In this document: piece by piece, positions 34,536 to 43,138 of the stretch
Layout of the letters: the number at the start of each line of letters is the position of its first letter
How positions within the stretch are numbered: the first letter of the stretch is position 1
Source of the DNA: Haloterrigena salifodinae
GTDB lineage: Archaea > Halobacteriota > Halobacteria > Halobacteriales > Natrialbaceae
Assembly (NCBI RefSeq): GCF_003977755.1
Contig: NZ_RQWN01000002.1
Location: forward strand, 186,001 to 250,000
Direction of reading: 5' to 3'
Length of the DNA stretch: 64,000 nt
Program-made: the position numbers and the translations under genes
The notes under the pieces: generated by a model
The model's database searches: none
Told to the model about the DNA's origin: nothing
What the model saw: only the letters and a program-made list of their open reading frames with translations

Positions 34536-34916
34536 TCACTCGCCGTTTGTCAATATAACGTTCTTTACTTCTTCCAATAACAAACTACCATCAATATTTA
34601 GGTACCATCTCGGTAGCACAATAAACAGTAATAAGATCAACATGCTAACAGTAGCCCTTTGATTGAACCGGCCTACTGCCTCCAGACGTGGCAATGAATC
34701 AACTATCGAAGTAAACCAGGCCGGGGTAAGACCGACGATGCCGCTGATACTGATGGCACTGAGTAAAATTCCACCGACAATCATCAACATGAGCGCAACT
34801 ATTGAACCGACTTGTCTCTCCGTCTGGGATAATATAGCATCAGAAAACGCTGATATTCCGGCGACACCAATCACGATATAAAATCCCGTTTGTAGTATTG
34901 ATCCCTGGCTCATCAA
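34536..34916 (-). CDS. Small three-helix membrane protein of the AT-rich cassette
   Basis: A 126-residue protein with hydrophobic segments ILQTGFYIVIGVAGISAF, VGSIVALMLMIVGGILLSA and ATVSMLILLLFIVLP, and a short basic/acidic C-terminus. It is the last gene of the ComQ-like cassette, 130 bp after the precursor gene. An immunity, processing or export role is possible from position; sequence alone does not tell. No family recognised. Confidence 0.75.
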   Translation of the reverse strand: MMSQGSILQTGFYIVIGVAGISAFSDAILSQTERQVGSIVALMLMIVGGILLSAISISGIVGLTPAWFTSIVDSLPRLEAVGRFNQRATVSMLILLLFIVLPRWYLNIDGSLLLEEVKNVILTNGE

Positions 34917-35046
34917 CCAAATATAGATGCTTGATCTACTTAAATATTATCCAACCATTAATAATCTATCTGTATTATCATACTTAAAAGTATTATATCA
35001 GTAAGAATGTTGGGTGTTATTATAAATACAGAGATCAATAGAGCGA

Positions 35047-35745
35047 TTAGATCCAGCTATTATTAGGGTTGTCCTGTGGATCCACTTTTGGACCTACCCC
35101 CGGGTAGAGTGTGATACTAACACCGCATCCTTCATTGTTGGCACAAATGACAGCTGCAGAGACACCTGCCGCTGCTGCGACCACCCATGCGGGAACAGCA
35201 CCAGGGCCAGAAATCACACCCGCACCAGATAGCGCTGCTATGATCCCTGTACCTGCACAGACACGACCTGACCAGTAGTTATTTAAATACACTGTCGCGC
35301 TAGGAGGGAGTGTATTAGCACTAAAATCGTTTTTACCACAATCAGAAGCCGCCGGAGTTACGATCGTTGATCGTTGAGCACGGGTAGCCGCGGCAAGATC
35401 TCCTTCGATGTACACAACTCCATCTTTTTCATCGAATTCCAGATGGCTATTATTAACGAGGTCGTTTACTTCCTCTATTCCGTCTTCCAGATTATACCTT
35501 TTCGCTGCTTCTGTAGCAGGTTCAATTTCGGTCCTAACCTTTCTATTGCTTGAGTTTCCAGCTAATTCCAGTTCTCCATTGTCGTTCAATACGATTTCTT
35601 CTGAACCTAATGCAGAACGTTGACTGTTACTTTCTTCAGCCGATGACACCGCGGGTATCACGCCCAAACCAGCGGCTGCAAAGGCACCTGATTTAATTGC
35701 TTTTCGTCTATTCAGCTTATGATCTTCTGTATTATTATCCTTCAT
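35047..35745 (-). CDS. Tat-exported precursor with hydrophobic Cys-containing C-terminal domain (halocin- or pheromone-like candidate)
   Basis: A 232-residue precursor. The N-terminus is a Tat signal (LNRRKAIKSGAFAAAGLG, cleavage likely after AVSSA). Residues ~40-140 are acidic and charged and look like a leader or immunity-type domain. The last ~95 residues contain four Cys (DCGKN, RVCAG, VICANNEGC) around a Gly/Ala-rich hydrophobic stretch (IIAALSGAGVISGPGAVPAWVVAAAAG), and the protein ends NNSWI. Layout (Tat signal, propeptide, Cys-containing hydrophobic peptide) recalls halocin precursors. The gene follows a ComQ-like gene, and Trp231 is next to last, so prenylation of a C-terminal Trp, as in ComX, is a hypothesis only. 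Confidence 0.75.
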   Translation of the reverse strand: MKDNNTEDHKLNRRKAIKSGAFAAAGLGVIPAVSSAEESNSQRSALGSEEIVLNDNGELELAGNSSNRKVRTEIEPATEAAKRYNLEDGIEEVNDLVNNSHLEFDEKDGVVYIEGDLAAATRAQRSTIVTPAASDCGKNDFSANTLPPSATVYLNNYWSGRVCAGTGIIAALSGAGVISGPGAVPAWVVAAAAGVSAAVICANNEGCGVSITLYPGVGPKVDPQDNPNNSWI

Positions 35746-35909
35746 GATGCATCTTATAATAAGTGCTTGCCAATTAAAAATATTACTAATTTAATCAGCT
35801 TAAGTATATGGGAAATTACTGGGAAGTATAGTCGGATTCAGCATATATTGATGAACCAGTCTACCTGGGACCTATATACAGGAACGCACCTATATACAGT
35901 AAATAAACA

Positions 35910-36752
35910 TCATGATGGGTTCCACGATTCGATATCAATTGCTATTAATGGACGGAGGAGTTGCGCACGTTTCTCCGGTAAGTCAGTAACCAATATCTCA
36001 AGTGTTTCTTGCCAACCTGAAATCAGCTCTCTCACCTCTTCTTCGGGGAGAAGATTCCAAGCGTTCCACGGATCCGGATCACCAGCCTTGTACTGTTCTC
36101 CATCTAATATGAATTGGTCGAATTTAAAGTACACATCTCCAAACTTTTCTGCCTTTTCCAAACCAAATTCTCCTGATTCAGATATTATTGACACAATACC
36201 GGCGATAGTGCTGAATATATTTGCTTGCTTTCCAACTATTTCTAAATACCTTTTTCGACTTGGTTTAGATCTTAATTCTTCCATATCTCCTCCCCACATA
36301 GGCATAATATTTCTACAATAGTAATCAATAACACTATCCTCCAGCCTAGTGAGTTGTTGGACAAGTAGTGATTGAAGCAGTTCTTTGCCGATTAAAACGT
36401 TCTTTTTATAGCTATCAATCACATCTCCATCAATCAGATCATCTACTATATCATAATACTCTATAAATGTAAGTGTAAATGACATTAATTCACTGAGCAA
36501 CTCTCCGTTAGAATGTGACAAATACAACTGTTTAGTGATAAAGGGGAATGTAAGCATTGGTTTGTAATTTCTTTTCGGGAATATATCGCTAGAAGAAAAA
36601 GCCAACGATCTAATGTATTCTCTCTTCTCTTTCCGGTCGATCTCACTGAGGATATCTTCTATATAATAATCGATTTCGCTTTGAAAAGCAGTTATCTCTT
36701 TCTGGAATTGGTATAGATCTTCTTCTGACAAATATGTTGGTTTCCTGTACAT
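35910..36752 (-). CDS. ComQ-like isoprenyl diphosphate synthase homologue
   Basis: A 280-residue all-helical protein with trans-prenyltransferase landmarks in the right order. Lys60-Arg61 to Pro65 (PKRNYKPML) matches the GGKRxRP site. The first Asp-rich motif DDLID spans 104-108 inside EYYDIVDDLIDGD, strikingly like the DIMDDLEDED of Bacillus ComQ as I recall it. Lys175 in EIVGKQANIF matches the KT site. The second Asp-rich region FKFDQFILD (209-217) is partly degenerate. The family makes or uses isoprenyl diphosphates; ComQ prenylates the ComX peptide. The next gene in the transcript encodes an exported precursor. The start ATG is at 36752, preceded by AT-rich promoter-like DNA. An ordinary lipid-prenyl synthase is less likely given the divergence and context. 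Confidence 0.75.
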   Translation of the reverse strand: MYRKPTYLSEEDLYQFQKEITAFQSEIDYYIEDILSEIDRKEKREYIRSLAFSSSDIFPKRNYKPMLTFPFITKQLYLSHSNGELLSELMSFTLTFIEYYDIVDDLIDGDVIDSYKKNVLIGKELLQSLLVQQLTRLEDSVIDYYCRNIMPMWGGDMEELRSKPSRKRYLEIVGKQANIFSTIAGIVSIISESGEFGLEKAEKFGDVYFKFDQFILDGEQYKAGDPDPWNAWNLLPEEEVRELISGWQETLEILVTDLPEKRAQLLRPLIAIDIESWNPS

Positions 36753-36917
36753 CGGAATAGGATTTATTTGCTGCTATATTATATCTTACTGTATGAGGTA
36801 AGTAAAAAATACTAAGTAATGTATCTCACCACGTGGTCTAAGTACTATGTGTTAATTTATTAAATTAATATATAAAATCAGTCATGCTGGTGGTAATTCC
36901 CGGATATGTGAACTTGG

Positions 36918-37781
36918 CTACTGATGAAGTCGGTGTCGGGCTATCATCACCTCGTCGACGTACTCGTCGTCGATGCGGTACTGCTCCTTGTGGACGCCCT
37001 CGCGCTGCCAGCCGTTCTCCTCGAGGAACTCGATGGCGGTTTCGTTGGTCGCCGGCAGGTTCTGGTAACACTTCCGGTACCCGGCGTCACTGGCCCACTC
37101 GAGGCCGTACTCGAGGAGGCTCGAGCCGATCCCCTTGCGGCGGAACTCGGGCGCGACGCCGAGCGTGAGTTCGGCGGTGTGGGAAAGCGACGGCAGTTCG
37201 TGGGTGTCGACGTGGAGCCAGCCGACGACGCCGGATTCGGTCTCTGCGTCGTCGTCGTCCGATTCGTCGGTCGCCTCGTCGGCCGCCGACTCGAGACTCG
37301 CGACGAAACAGACCCGCGAACGCTCCTCGTTGGCCCGCACGAGCGCCGAGTCGCGCTCGAGTCGCGTCGCGACGTTCTCGGCGACGATGTAGGGCCCTTT
37401 GTCGGCGACCTCGCGCATCGTCTCGACGATCCCCTCGCGGTCTTCTTCCCGCGCCGGTCGAACCGTGACGGTGGCGTCCTCGAGGGCCAGTTCGGTCGCC
37501 GTTCCGCCGAGCGCGAGGCGGACCTTGCCGTCGGATTCGGTCAGATACCCCCGGTCCGTGAGCCTCTCGATGCAGGACTCGAGGTCCTCGGCGGGCGGAC
37601 AGACCGATTCGGTGTAGGTGCCGGATCGGGCCGGTTTCGAGTGGGTCGTTCCCGATTCGATGCGGATCGCGCGCGCGAGTTCGGCCGGTTCGACGGCCCC
37701 GTTTCGTTCGACGTACTCGTAGACCGTCCGTTCCAGTTCGTCGTCGAGATCCTCGGGCGACATCCGCGGCTGGGCGCTCAT
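36918..37781 (-). CDS. GNAT-family N-acetyltransferase with N-terminal winged-helix-like region
   Basis: A 287-residue protein. Residues ~1-95 look like a small winged-helix or helical domain (LDDELERTVYEYVERNGAVEPAELARAIRIESG... CIERLTDRGYLTES). The GNAT domain follows: TVRPAREEDREGIVETMREV, the acidic low-complexity insert ESAADEATDESDDDDAETE, then AELTLGVAPEFRRKGIGSSLLEYGLEWA with the R-x-x-G-I-G acetyl-CoA loop, and EENGWQREGV. Start at 37781 (MSAQPRMSPEDL). Substrate unknown. Its stop codon lies at the right border of the AT-rich island. Confidence 0.85.
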   Translation of the reverse strand: MSAQPRMSPEDLDDELERTVYEYVERNGAVEPAELARAIRIESGTTHSKPARSGTYTESVCPPAEDLESCIERLTDRGYLTESDGKVRLALGGTATELALEDATVTVRPAREEDREGIVETMREVADKGPYIVAENVATRLERDSALVRANEERSRVCFVASLESAADEATDESDDDDAETESGVVGWLHVDTHELPSLSHTAELTLGVAPEFRRKGIGSSLLEYGLEWASDAGYRKCYQNLPATNETAIEFLEENGWQREGVHKEQYRIDDEYVDEVMIARHRLHQ

Positions 37782-38994
37782 ACCCCCACAACCACCAACG
37801 GGCGGTATTATTATGGACGCCGTATCGCTCCGCAATCGGTCATGACGCCGATCGAAATCCGTCGTTCCTCGCGGCCGCAGACCGCTAATTGCTCGTTGGA
37901 TTCGGCCACGGAGCAGCGTTGGTCCCCGTTCGCGGCGGGGAAACCGGGTTACATCTCGAGTGACCGAACCGAGGCTGCTGAAACCGTCAGCAGTAGTTCG
38001 GCCACGAGTCGCTGATTGTTACCGTCGGAAGCGACATTCTATATCGCGCTATGTAATTTATTGGGTGCTAATCGGGCTGTGACTTCACTCGCGGCGACTC
38101 GTCGTAGACTCGGAAAAAACGGACTGCGAACGGATTCTCGAGTCGATTCCCTCAGCATGGCCGTTCGTCGTTCTCGTCTCCTCCATACACGGGCGATTTC
38201 ACCGGTGTATTCGGTTCGGATCAATACAGGATCGGTATCGAGCGCGGGAATCGAGTCCATACCACTCGCCGACGGGCAGACAGCGTCGCCGCTGTGCAAG
38301 CGAACGCGACCGATCGTCCGAACCACGCTGTCGACCAGATCCTGGGCGGTCACCGATCGGCCGATCGACTAGAGAAGCGACATGCGGTTAGAATTATGAT
38401 ACTATGCCGTTCCGACGGGATTGGTTGCCCGGCAGCCCTATCGCTTCGGTCCGACGAGTACGCGAGACGCGACATCGGGTGTCTCCCCTCGAGGGCAATT
38501 CTAACGCCTCGAGCACCGGGGTTCGAGGGCCGAATTGACCGTCGCTCGCCGGCGGTTCTCGAACCGAGCGCTGTCGGTCGCGATCCGCCGGTTCTGCATG
38601 GTTCGGTGCCGGATGACAGGTCAGTTCGTCGACCGCGGTTCGACGACCGTTCGCGTATCGATCACCGCGCAATCGAGTGGGTCGTCGAACTGCCGGTATC
38701 CATCTCGAGTGATGGACGGATCGGCCGGTCAGTGGTCACTGCTATCAGACGACGGTTCACGTCCGTCGGTCGGCCGGACTCGCATCCGTCGAACGGCCGC
38801 GTTCGCATCCACGAGCGACCTACTGTCCGATAGACTACCCAACACAGCGCCGCTCGAGTCTGTGGCTATCGGCCCGTAACGAGCTAAAACAACCTCCATA
38901 AACCACATGTGGGGATATGGAATCCCCGATCGTTTCGGAAATTTCGGAATCGGGACGGCATCGTTTACAACGGCCGACGTGTAACCGGGTCGGT
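37782..38994. other. 1.2-kb stretch without a convincing gene, upstream of orc1/cdc6
   Basis: No reading frame here combines length, codon bias and recognisable similarity. A decayed fragment may lie at 38039-38353 (listed separately). A 10-bp palindrome CCACATGTGG is at 38903-38912 and TTCGGAAATTTCGGAA at 38935-38950 contains a short direct repeat, both just before the orc gene. I looked for origin-recognition-box-like repeats and did not find a convincing pair, so an origin is possible but not supported. Confidence 0.45.
38039..38353 (-). pseudogene. Possible decayed HalOD1-like fragment
   Basis: On the - strand, GMDSIPALDTDPVLIRTEYTG weakly resembles the core of HalOD1 domains (compare YESIDPDALD and FTYDG in the intact protein at 52727-53062). 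The first half has haloarchaeal codon bias, the second half does not. This is low-confidence: it may equally be chance. Confidence 0.25.
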
Positions 38995-40017
38995 GTGATC
39001 GTCGACGGTCGCGTCCTGCGCGAGGATTTCGTGCCCAGCGAGGTGGTTCACCGCCACGACGAGGTAAACCTCCTCTCGGAGTCCCTGGAGCCACTGCTGT
39101 CCGATCGGCGGGCCGACCCCGCGTTCCTGTTCGGCCCCACCGGCGTCGGAAAGACCTGCATCGCCAGGTACGCGCTCGGTCAGTTGCGCGAGCAGGAGCC
39201 GTCGATCGACGTCGCCTACGTCAACTGCTGGCAGGAGTACACCCGGTTTCGAGTGCTCTACGGCGTCCTCGAGGCGGTCGGCCGGACCGTCGATATCCAC
39301 CGCTCGACGCCGAAGGACGAACTGTTCGATCGGTTGCGCGAGACGGACGCCCGGCCCGTGGTGGTTATTTTAGACGAGGTCGACCAACTCGAGGAGACGA
39401 CCGCGCTCTACGACCTCCACCGGCTGGGGCACGTCTCGCTGGTGTTGATCGCTAACCGCGAGGAGGAACTGTTCGCGAGCTTCGACGACCGGGTCCGCTC
39501 GCGGCTGCGGGCGGGGACCCGCGTCCGGTTCGACCGCTACGGGACCGACGAACTGGCCGGGATCCTGGCCGAACGGGCGGAGAAGGCCCTCGAGCCCGGC
39601 GCCGTGAGCGACGGCCAACTGCGGACGATCGCCGACGCCGCGTCGGGCGACGCCCGCGTGGGGATCGGCATCCTCCGGTCGGCTGCCCGTCGGGCGAGCC
39701 GACGGGGACTCGAGTCGGTGACCAACGGCGTCCTCGAGGCGGCGATTCCGGACGCGCGGACGGCGATCCGGCGCAAGACCGTCGAAGGACTGATCGAACA
39801 CCAGCGCGTGCTGTACGACGTCATCGCCGAGGCCGGCGAGATCGATCCGGGCGACCTCTACGAGGAGTACGAGCGTCGCGTCGACGACCCCAAGACCGAG
39901 CGGACGCTGCGCAACTACCTGACGAAGATGGTCCACTACGACCTGATCGAGGCCGTCGGCGAGCGCCGCGGACGGACCTACCGGCTCGTCGGCGACGACG
40001 CGGTCGGCCGCGAGTAG
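38995..40017 (+). CDS. Orc1/Cdc6-family AAA+ protein
   Basis: A 340-residue replication-initiator-type ATPase. I start it at GTG 38995 (MIVDGRVLREDFVPSEVVHRHDEV), where haloarchaeal Orc proteins begin; the ATG at 38917 adds 26 residues unlike the family. Walker A GPTGVGKT is at 47-54, Walker B VVVILDEVDQLEE near 115-126, sensor-1 region SLVLIANREEELF, arginine-rich RSRLRAGTRVRF, and a C-terminal winged helix (RVDDPKTERTLRNYLTKMVHYDLIE). It is one of the many Orc paralogues of haloarchaea; whether it marks an origin cannot be told. Confidence 0.9.
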   Translation: MIVDGRVLREDFVPSEVVHRHDEVNLLSESLEPLLSDRRADPAFLFGPTGVGKTCIARYALGQLREQEPSIDVAYVNCWQEYTRFRVLYGVLEAVGRTVDIHRSTPKDELFDRLRETDARPVVVILDEVDQLEETTALYDLHRLGHVSLVLIANREEELFASFDDRVRSRLRAGTRVRFDRYGTDELAGILAERAEKALEPGAVSDGQLRTIADAASGDARVGIGILRSAARRASRRGLESVTNGVLEAAIPDARTAIRRKTVEGLIEHQRVLYDVIAEAGEIDPGDLYEEYERRVDDPKTERTLRNYLTKMVHYDLIEAVGERRGRTYRLVGDDAVGRE

Positions 40018-40123
40018 CGGCCGCGTTCGCGTTCGAGGACGTTCGTCGCGACGACACGTCACGACCGGTGAGTGTACGCACCACATTTATGCCCGGCACT
40101 CGACTTGTACTGTACTACTTGTA

Positions 40124-40526
40124 TGGGGTGTTCTGACCAGCTGACGGGCCAGTTCCGGTCCCGCGTCCGCCGGCCAGAGGCGGTCGCCGAACTCGGGCAG
40201 CGAACGCTCGAGTTGTCCGACTCCGATTCGCTTCTACTGTGGCTGTCGCCGGCGATTCGGATCGGTTCCGCCAAGCGGTCCGGTACCCGCATGCCGACGC
40301 GAGTGCGGCCGCCGGTTGGCAGACCCTACGTATATCTGTGTTCGCGGATAAACGTGGACAAGAGTGGACGATTTCAGTTCGCGATCGGGGGATCGGGATC
40401 GATCCGGCGAATACAGATCGCCGCTTCCAGGTGTTCGAGCGACTCCACGGCGCCGAGGAGTCCGAGGAACCGGGACCGTGCCGGCGCCGTCCGAGACCGA
40501 CACCGCGACTGGAACCACGACCGACC
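40124..40526 (+). pseudogene. Remnant of a GAF/histidine kinase
   Basis: Two frames carry pieces of one kinase. From 40124, [20 protein letters not shown] resembles the entry into the GAF domain of haloarchaeal kinases. About 100 bases later, in another frame (from ~40239), [19 protein letters not shown] and [11 protein letters not shown] are the ATP-lid part of a HATPase_c domain. The His-phosphotransfer domain and most of the rest are gone, and the GTGxGL segment is replaced by Arg/Pro-rich sequence. The remnant runs in frame into the response-regulator gene. I infer internal deletion plus frameshift. Confidence 0.7.
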
Positions 40527-40991
40527 ATGAGTGATTCGAGACAGTTCAAACCAGAGCCAGCACAGATCCTGTTAGTCGAGGACAATCCGGGTGACGTCCG
40601 ACTGACCGAAGAAGCGTTCAAGCAGGGCCGCATCGAGAACGACCTCCACGTCGTCTCGGACGGCAACGAGGCGCTGGAGTTTCTCTACCAGCGCGGCGAG
40701 TACGAGGACGCGCCGCGACCGGATCTCATCCTGCTCGACCTCAACCTCCCGCGGAAGGACGGCGAGGATGTCCTCGAGGAGCTCAAGGGGGATTCCGAAC
40801 TGCGATCGATTCCGGTGATCGTCCTGACGAGCTCACGGGCCGAGGAGGACGTCGTCAGATCCTACGAACTCCACGCCAACGCCTACCTGACGAAGCCGGT
40901 CGATCCGGACGATTTCATCGAGACGGTCCGGGCGTTCGAGAAGTTCTGGTTCTCCGTCGTCCGGCTTCCGCCGGAGGGTGAGGGCCAATGA
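40527..40991 (+). CDS. Single-domain response regulator, Rcp1-like
   Basis: A 154-residue receiver protein. The acidic pair is Glu18-Asp19 ([12 protein letters not shown]), the phospho-acceptor Asp71 ([13 protein letters not shown]), the switch Thr/Ser in VIVLTSS and the Lys in [23 protein letters not shown] and [10 protein letters not shown] are typical of Rcp1-type regulators that pair with phytochrome-like or GAF kinases. The start ATG at 40527 fits; the frame upstream belongs to the kinase remnant. Its stop overlaps the start of the next gene (ATGA). With its kinase decayed, it must use a kinase elsewhere. Confidence 0.9.
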   Translation: MSDSRQFKPEPAQILLVEDNPGDVRLTEEAFKQGRIENDLHVVSDGNEALEFLYQRGEYEDAPRPDLILLDLNLPRKDGEDVLEELKGDSELRSIPVIVLTSSRAEEDVVRSYELHANAYLTKPVDPDDFIETVRAFEKFWFSVVRLPPEGEGQ

Positions 40992-42682
40992 GCGGAACGG
41001 ACACGCGGGCCGACGCGGACGGAACGACCGCCGAGGTCGATACCCTGGAGATCCTGCTGATCGAGGACAACCCCGGCGATGCGCGCCTGATCCAGGAGAT
41101 GCTCCGTGGGACCGAGGAGCTCGCCCAACGGGTCAGCTCCGACGAATCGGCGGGGCGGACGCCGGAGATCACCCGCGAAAACCGGCTCGAGGACGGCCTC
41201 GAGACGCTCGAGGGGTCGCCGGTCGACGTCGTCTTGCTGGACCTGAACCTGCCCGACAGTGAGGGGCTGCAGACGCTCGAGACGGTCCACGACGAGAGCG
41301 GGGCGACGCCCATCGTCGTGCTGACGGGCGTCCGCGACCAGCAGGTCGGCGTCCAGGCGATCCAGCGGGGCGCACAGGACTTCCTCGTCAAGGACGAGGT
41401 GACCAGCGAACTGCTGGTGCGGACGATCCACCACGCGATCGAACGGGCCCGACAGGAGCGCGAACGCCGCCGCCAGCGCGAGCAACTCGAGGCGCTCAAC
41501 CGGCTCAACCGGATCGGTCACGACATCACTCACGCGGTGATCACGACCGAAACGCGGGCCGACCTGGAACAGCAGGTTTGCGACCGGCTCGCCGAGTCCG
41601 ACGCTTACCGGTTCGCGTGGATCGGCGGCGTCAACCCCGGAAGCGACCGCGTGGTTCCGAAAGCGGCGGCGGGCATCGAGGAGGGCTATCTCGACGCCGT
41701 CGACGTCAGCGTCGCCGAGGACGACGCAACCGGCCAGGGGCCGGCCGGAACGGCGATTCGAACCGGCTCGGTGCAGGTGATGAGCGACATCCAATCGGAT
41801 CCGGAGTTCGAACCGTGGCGGGAGGAGGCGATCGAGCGCGGCTACCGTTCCTCGGCGGCGGTTCCGATCGTCCACGAGGATCTGGTCTACGGCGTGTTGA
41901 ACGTCTACTCCGAGTCGCCGCGGGCGTTCGAGGGGCCGGAGACGACCATCCTCGCCCGGATCGGCGACGTCATCGCCCACGCAATCACGGCGATCGAGCG
42001 CAAGGACGCGCTGGTCAGTGACGCCGTCATCGAACTCGAGTTCCGCGTCGAGGAGTTGGCCCAGCCGCTGATCCGACTCTCCTCGGAGGAGGAGTGTACG
42101 ATCGCGTTCGAGCAGCTGATCCACGGGGACGAGACGCTGCTCGCGTACGGCTCGGCCCACGAGGTCGATCAGGACGCGTTTCAGGAGGGGGTCGACGAGA
42201 CCGACGGCTTCGGCGACGTCCGCTTCCTCGCGGTCAGGCGCGACGCCTTCGAGTTCGAACTCGTGGCGCCGGCCGCCGTCTCGCTGTTCGAGACGATCGC
42301 GACCCACGGCGGCCGCGTCCAGTCGGCGACCATCGACGACGGCGAGTTCCGTTTCGTTGTCGAACTCCCGCGGGGTCGGGACACCCGTCAGATGATCGAA
42401 CTCATCCAGGAACAGCGCGATGATGTCACCTACCTCGCCCAGCGGACCCGCGAGCGCGGCGACCGCAACGATTCCGGCTCGTCGTCGGTCCTCGAGGACG
42501 ACCTCACCGAAAAGCAGCGGGCGGCCCTCGAGACGGCCTACTTCGCGGGCTACTTCGACTGGCCCCGCGAGAGCACCGGCGAGGAAATCTCCGAGCGACT
42601 CGGGATTGCGCCGGCGACGTTCAACCAGCACCTCCGGACGGCCGAACGGAAGTTCTTCGATTCGGTGCTCGGCGAGCAGTAG
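40988..42682 (+). CDS. Receiver-GAF-HTH_10 regulator (Bat family)
   Basis: A 564-residue multidomain regulator, translationally coupled to the response regulator. Receiver domain at about 20-150 with Glu26-Asp27 and phospho-acceptor Asp85 ([10 protein letters not shown]); Lys in [10 protein letters not shown] coiled-coil linker ([21 protein letters not shown]) follows. GAF domain at about 185-335 ([43 protein letters not shown]). A bacterioopsin-regulator domain and C-terminal HTH_10 ([44 protein letters not shown]) end the protein. It probably turns phosphorylation or ligand signals into transcriptional control. Confidence 0.92.
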   Translation: MSGTDTRADADGTTAEVDTLEILLIEDNPGDARLIQEMLRGTEELAQRVSSDESAGRTPEITRENRLEDGLETLEGSPVDVVLLDLNLPDSEGLQTLETVHDESGATPIVVLTGVRDQQVGVQAIQRGAQDFLVKDEVTSELLVRTIHHAIERARQERERRRQREQLEALNRLNRIGHDITHAVITTETRADLEQQVCDRLAESDAYRFAWIGGVNPGSDRVVPKAAAGIEEGYLDAVDVSVAEDDATGQGPAGTAIRTGSVQVMSDIQSDPEFEPWREEAIERGYRSSAAVPIVHEDLVYGVLNVYSESPRAFEGPETTILARIGDVIAHAITAIERKDALVSDAVIELEFRVEELAQPLIRLSSEEECTIAFEQLIHGDETLLAYGSAHEVDQDAFQEGVDETDGFGDVRFLAVRRDAFEFELVAPAAVSLFETIATHGGRVQSATIDDGEFRFVVELPRGRDTRQMIELIQEQRDDVTYLAQRTRERGDRNDSGSSSVLEDDLTEKQRAALETAYFAGYFDWPRESTGEEISERLGIAPATFNQHLRTAERKFFDSVLGEQ

Positions 42683-42779
42683 TCGGCTGCCGATCGCTCG
42701 TTCTCGGTTCAGTATCGTCTGCGAGGTCGCCTGATAGTCGTCGTTCGATCCGAACGAACGGACGGCTTCCCGCTCCCGA

Positions 42780-43106
42780 TTACCCGTCACGCTCGGCATC
42801 GTCGTTAGTCGACGCCTCGATACTCGGGGGATACTTACCCAGTCGCAGTTCGAGGTCGGACTGTGGGCGCGCCATACAGGTCAGCGCGTAGGAATCCGCC
42901 TCCTCGGCGGTAAGCCCTCGTGCCGCGGGTTGAACGACGTCTCCGGCGACGATTTCCGCCGTACACGCGACGCACGCCCCGACTCGACACGAGTACTCCG
43001 ACGCGATTCCCGCTTCCAGACACGCCTGCAGGATCGTTTCCGTTTCCGATACCTCGAGCGTGGCGCCGCTGTCGACGAATTCGACCGTGTGTTTTGGGTT
43101 CGTCAT
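42780..43106 (-). CDS. Plant-type [2Fe-2S] ferredoxin
   Basis: A 108-residue ferredoxin with ligands in YSCRVGACVAC (three Cys) and LTCMARP (fourth Cys). It is shorter than the usual haloarchaeal ferredoxin and lacks its long N-terminal insertion. It lies 32 bp after the reductase gene at 43139-44521 on the same strand, so the two form an operon. By analogy with Methanosarcina, where a ferredoxin is needed for geranylgeranyl-lipid reduction, it is the probable electron donor. Confidence 0.9.
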   Translation of the reverse strand: MTNPKHTVEFVDSGATLEVSETETILQACLEAGIASEYSCRVGACVACTAEIVAGDVVQPAARGLTAEEADSYALTCMARPQSDLELRLGKYPPSIEASTNDDAERDG

Positions 43107-43138
43107 CGTGATTCAACGCTTGCGTAAGTCGTTCGGGG

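Larger units (their letters stand above)
34500..36900. mobile_element. AT-rich genomic island with a three-gene cassette
   Basis: Base composition changes abruptly near 34490 and returns near 36910: inside, third codon positions are A/T-rich and intergenic runs are nearly pure A/T, unlike the rest of the window. It holds only the three genes at 34536-34916, 35047-35745 and 35910-36752, all on -. I found no integrase, transposase, tRNA or clear flanking repeats. Recent transfer from a lower-GC source is the simplest explanation. Confidence 0.7.

Noticed and set aside
35910-36752. Housekeeping geranylgeranyl diphosphate synthase
   Set aside because: Second Asp-rich motif is degenerate, overall sequence and codon use are unlike the host, and its neighbours are an exported precursor and a membrane protein rather than lipid genes.
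38294-38833. A 179-residue + strand frame in the gap before orc1/cdc6
   Set aside because: Arg/Asp/Pro-rich composition typical of non-coding high-GC frames, no domain, and overlap with other equally poor frames.
40239-40991. A longer response regulator starting at 40239
   Set aside because: The extra N-terminal residues are the ATP-lid fragment of a decayed kinase plus Arg/Pro-rich sequence; the receiver domain starts at its own ATG at 40527.
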